A stretch of DNA of 64,000 nt from Gracilaria domingensis (lineage: Eukaryota > Rhodophyta > Florideophyceae > Gracilariales > Gracilariaceae). The stretch is from NCBI GenBank assembly GCA_022539475.1, contig VCMS01000285.1:1-64000 (forward strand). Direction: 5' to 3'. The position numbers and the translations under genes are program-made. Positions 62,944 through 64,000 of the stretch are shown here, piece by piece. The notes beneath the pieces were generated by a model, which had not been told where the DNA came from, did not search any database, and saw nothing but the letters and a program-made list of their open reading frames with translations. The first letter of the stretch is position 1; every line of letters starts with the position of its first letter.

Positions 62944-63778
62944 CCAAGTGGTGCAAGTATGGACAATTACTCATTGGTTACAGGGGAGGAGAGCCTCATG
63001 GACTACACCAAACCGACATGCTTTCTCAAGCATAGTAACTATAAGGTAAACGTCACCCTCGTGTTTACTTCCAACCACCTGGTACGATGCGCCACTGTCC
63101 TGGACACCGAGGCAGGATCTAATCTGGTGAATGCCAAACTACTAACTAACAGACAACTTAACAAGCTTCAGCCATGTACATTAACTAACCCACTGGTTGA
63201 CGCCAACAACAGACCACTAACCGTCATGGAGCGCTTACCCTAATGGTATTGATTGACACCATGAAGGTCCGAGTTCGCTTCATAGTCGTAACCAACTGGC
63301 AACAGACTGTATCCTCGGAACAACCTTTTTAGACCAGCACGTCAGGGCAATTTTCCCACGCTCTAAGACAGTTCTGTTCCATAATGGACCCCGGATCGCC
63401 ATTATTGGTAACCACAAGGGTGCCTCTCCAAGAGAGAACCGCACCCGACACCAACCGGTACCAGAAAATACACTCTCCAACAAGGTGCGACTGGCGAAGG
63501 CGGTAACAATACCGCCTATGAACCACTTGGTAGTGAAGGTGACATGCCAACAACCAGGCCTGTTATCTATTCAGAACCATTCACGGTTGGCCGAACGACA
63601 TATGACCTTAATGGCGAATGGTATAGTCGACAACATACCGACGAAACCGTTTGAGGTCTACCTGAATAACTTCAGCAACCGCCCGGTCAAGCTGCCAAAG
63701 CACACCGTAATTGGTCTTGCCCTACCGGCTCCCCGTACGATCTTACGATCACACCACAATGGTCGCACGAGGTCGTGA
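62944..63778 (+). pseudogene. Retropepsin and linker of Ty3-type pol
   Basis: One frame to 63243 contains the protease active-site block TVLDTEAGSNLV, where the usual catalytic D-T/S-G triad reads D-T-E, so it is probably inactive. After a further shift the flap and C-terminal part follow (RFIVVTNW; ILGTTFLDQHVRAIFPRS). A linker with IPPMNHLVVKV and VYLNNFSNRPVKLPKHTVIG is a recognisable feature between protease and reverse transcriptase in Ty3/gypsy elements. The active-site change and the shifts mark a dead copy. Confidence 0.7.
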
Positions 63779-63788
63779 ACGCTAAGAA

Positions 63789-63840
63789 GGGGGGGGGGGG
63801 GGCAGTGCCAATTCGTCAAATTCGTCGAATTCGTCGCGGA
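63789..63840. repeat. G14 homopolymer followed by AATTCGTC repeats
   Basis: Fourteen G residues at 63789-63802, then three imperfect copies of AATTCGTC, between the protease linker and the expected reverse transcriptase. The G run may be of uncertain length in the assembly and could create an apparent frameshift. Confidence 0.8.
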
Positions 63841-64000
63841 CAGACCATATGGTGCAGCGACTAGCTGAGCGAGAAGACCAGAAACTGAAGCTCGACCCAG
63901 TGACCAATTGGAGACGGAGTGAATATAGGACTTGAAGGGGAAAGCTCAGAGCTCGGATCCTCGGACTCTTGGAGCCATTCAGTACCATGTGGTCTGTAAG

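Larger units (their letters stand above)
58430..64000 (+). mobile_element. Ty3/gypsy-type retroelement, 5' part, decayed, running off the window
   Basis: The order non-coding leader, gag-like frames, CCHC zinc knuckle, retropepsin and the Ty3-type linker between protease and reverse transcriptase is visible on the plus strand. Every coding part is broken by stops or shifts. No reverse transcriptase core is reached before the window ends. The left boundary is uncertain: the composition changes near 58430, and two diverged leader-like segments (sharing CAACCGAGTGTTCGGCTCT at 58875 and 60280) suggest an LTR or leader duplication, or a nested older copy. The whole region is dense in ACCANNTGGT palindromes. 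Confidence 0.7.

Noticed and set aside
1-64000. tRNA or rRNA genes
   Set aside because: A visual search for B-box words (GGTTCGA.CC and variants) with a matching A box and stem found nothing convincing; a covariance-model scan would be needed to exclude a divergent tRNA.

Overview
The window looks like nuclear DNA of a eukaryote with mostly intron-poor genes, probably a multicellular (florideophyte) red alga. This is an inference: the genes are long single reading frames separated by 0.5-2 kb. Many encode secreted or membrane proteins with ER signal peptides. One gene is a GT23-type (FUT8-like) glycosyltransferase with a short GT-AG intron, and relics of eukaryotic transposons (KDZ/Plavaka-like, hAT-like, Ty3/gypsy) are interspersed. 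No rRNA, tRNA, CRISPR or bacterial operon was recognised. No database search was possible, so the taxonomic guess rests on gene style only.

Layout. 1-5.4 kb: repeat-rich, with a noisy tandem duplication, a frameshifted KDZ/Plavaka-like transposase and a foldback array of perfect palindromes. 7.2-10.4 kb (-): a large Myb protein with an N-terminal telobox, followed upstream by an 826 bp terminal-inverted-repeat element. 13.7-21.2 kb: a two-TM membrane protein, a receptor-like protein with two tandem Cys-rich domains, and two further secreted Cys-rich proteins. 21.9-24.0 kb (-): an ankyrin protein with a novel C-terminal module, followed by the decayed second copy of a tandem duplication (24.5-25.8 kb). 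25.9-29.7 kb: two divergent paralogous membrane proteins. 31.1-34.6 kb: an 1157-residue membrane protein with a coding minisatellite. 35-42 kb: small genes, including a bacterial-type SIMPL (DUF541) secreted protein. 43.1-46.7 kb (-): a long relative of the ankyrin protein, interrupted by a one-base frameshift in a G run. 48.2-53.3 kb: two paralogous secreted Cys-tailed proteins flanking the GT23-like gene. 55.7-57.1 kb: a third membrane protein with the multi-TM/ectodomain layout. 57.3-58.2 kb: a hAT-like non-autonomous element with target-site duplication. 58.4 kb to the end: the 5' part of a decayed Ty3/gypsy element.

How the parts relate. Most recognisable genes are surface, secretory or cell-cell type proteins in lineage-expanded families (ankyrin/helical, multi-TM ectodomain, Cys-rich, Cys-tailed), several present as local duplicates. 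That is the pattern of a recently evolving recognition or secretion repertoire, although no function is demonstrated by sequence alone. The most unusual nucleotide-level signal is the strong over-representation of the 10-bp palindrome ACCANNTGGT across the Ty3/gypsy element, in several reading frames and in non-coding parts, and not noticed elsewhere in the window.
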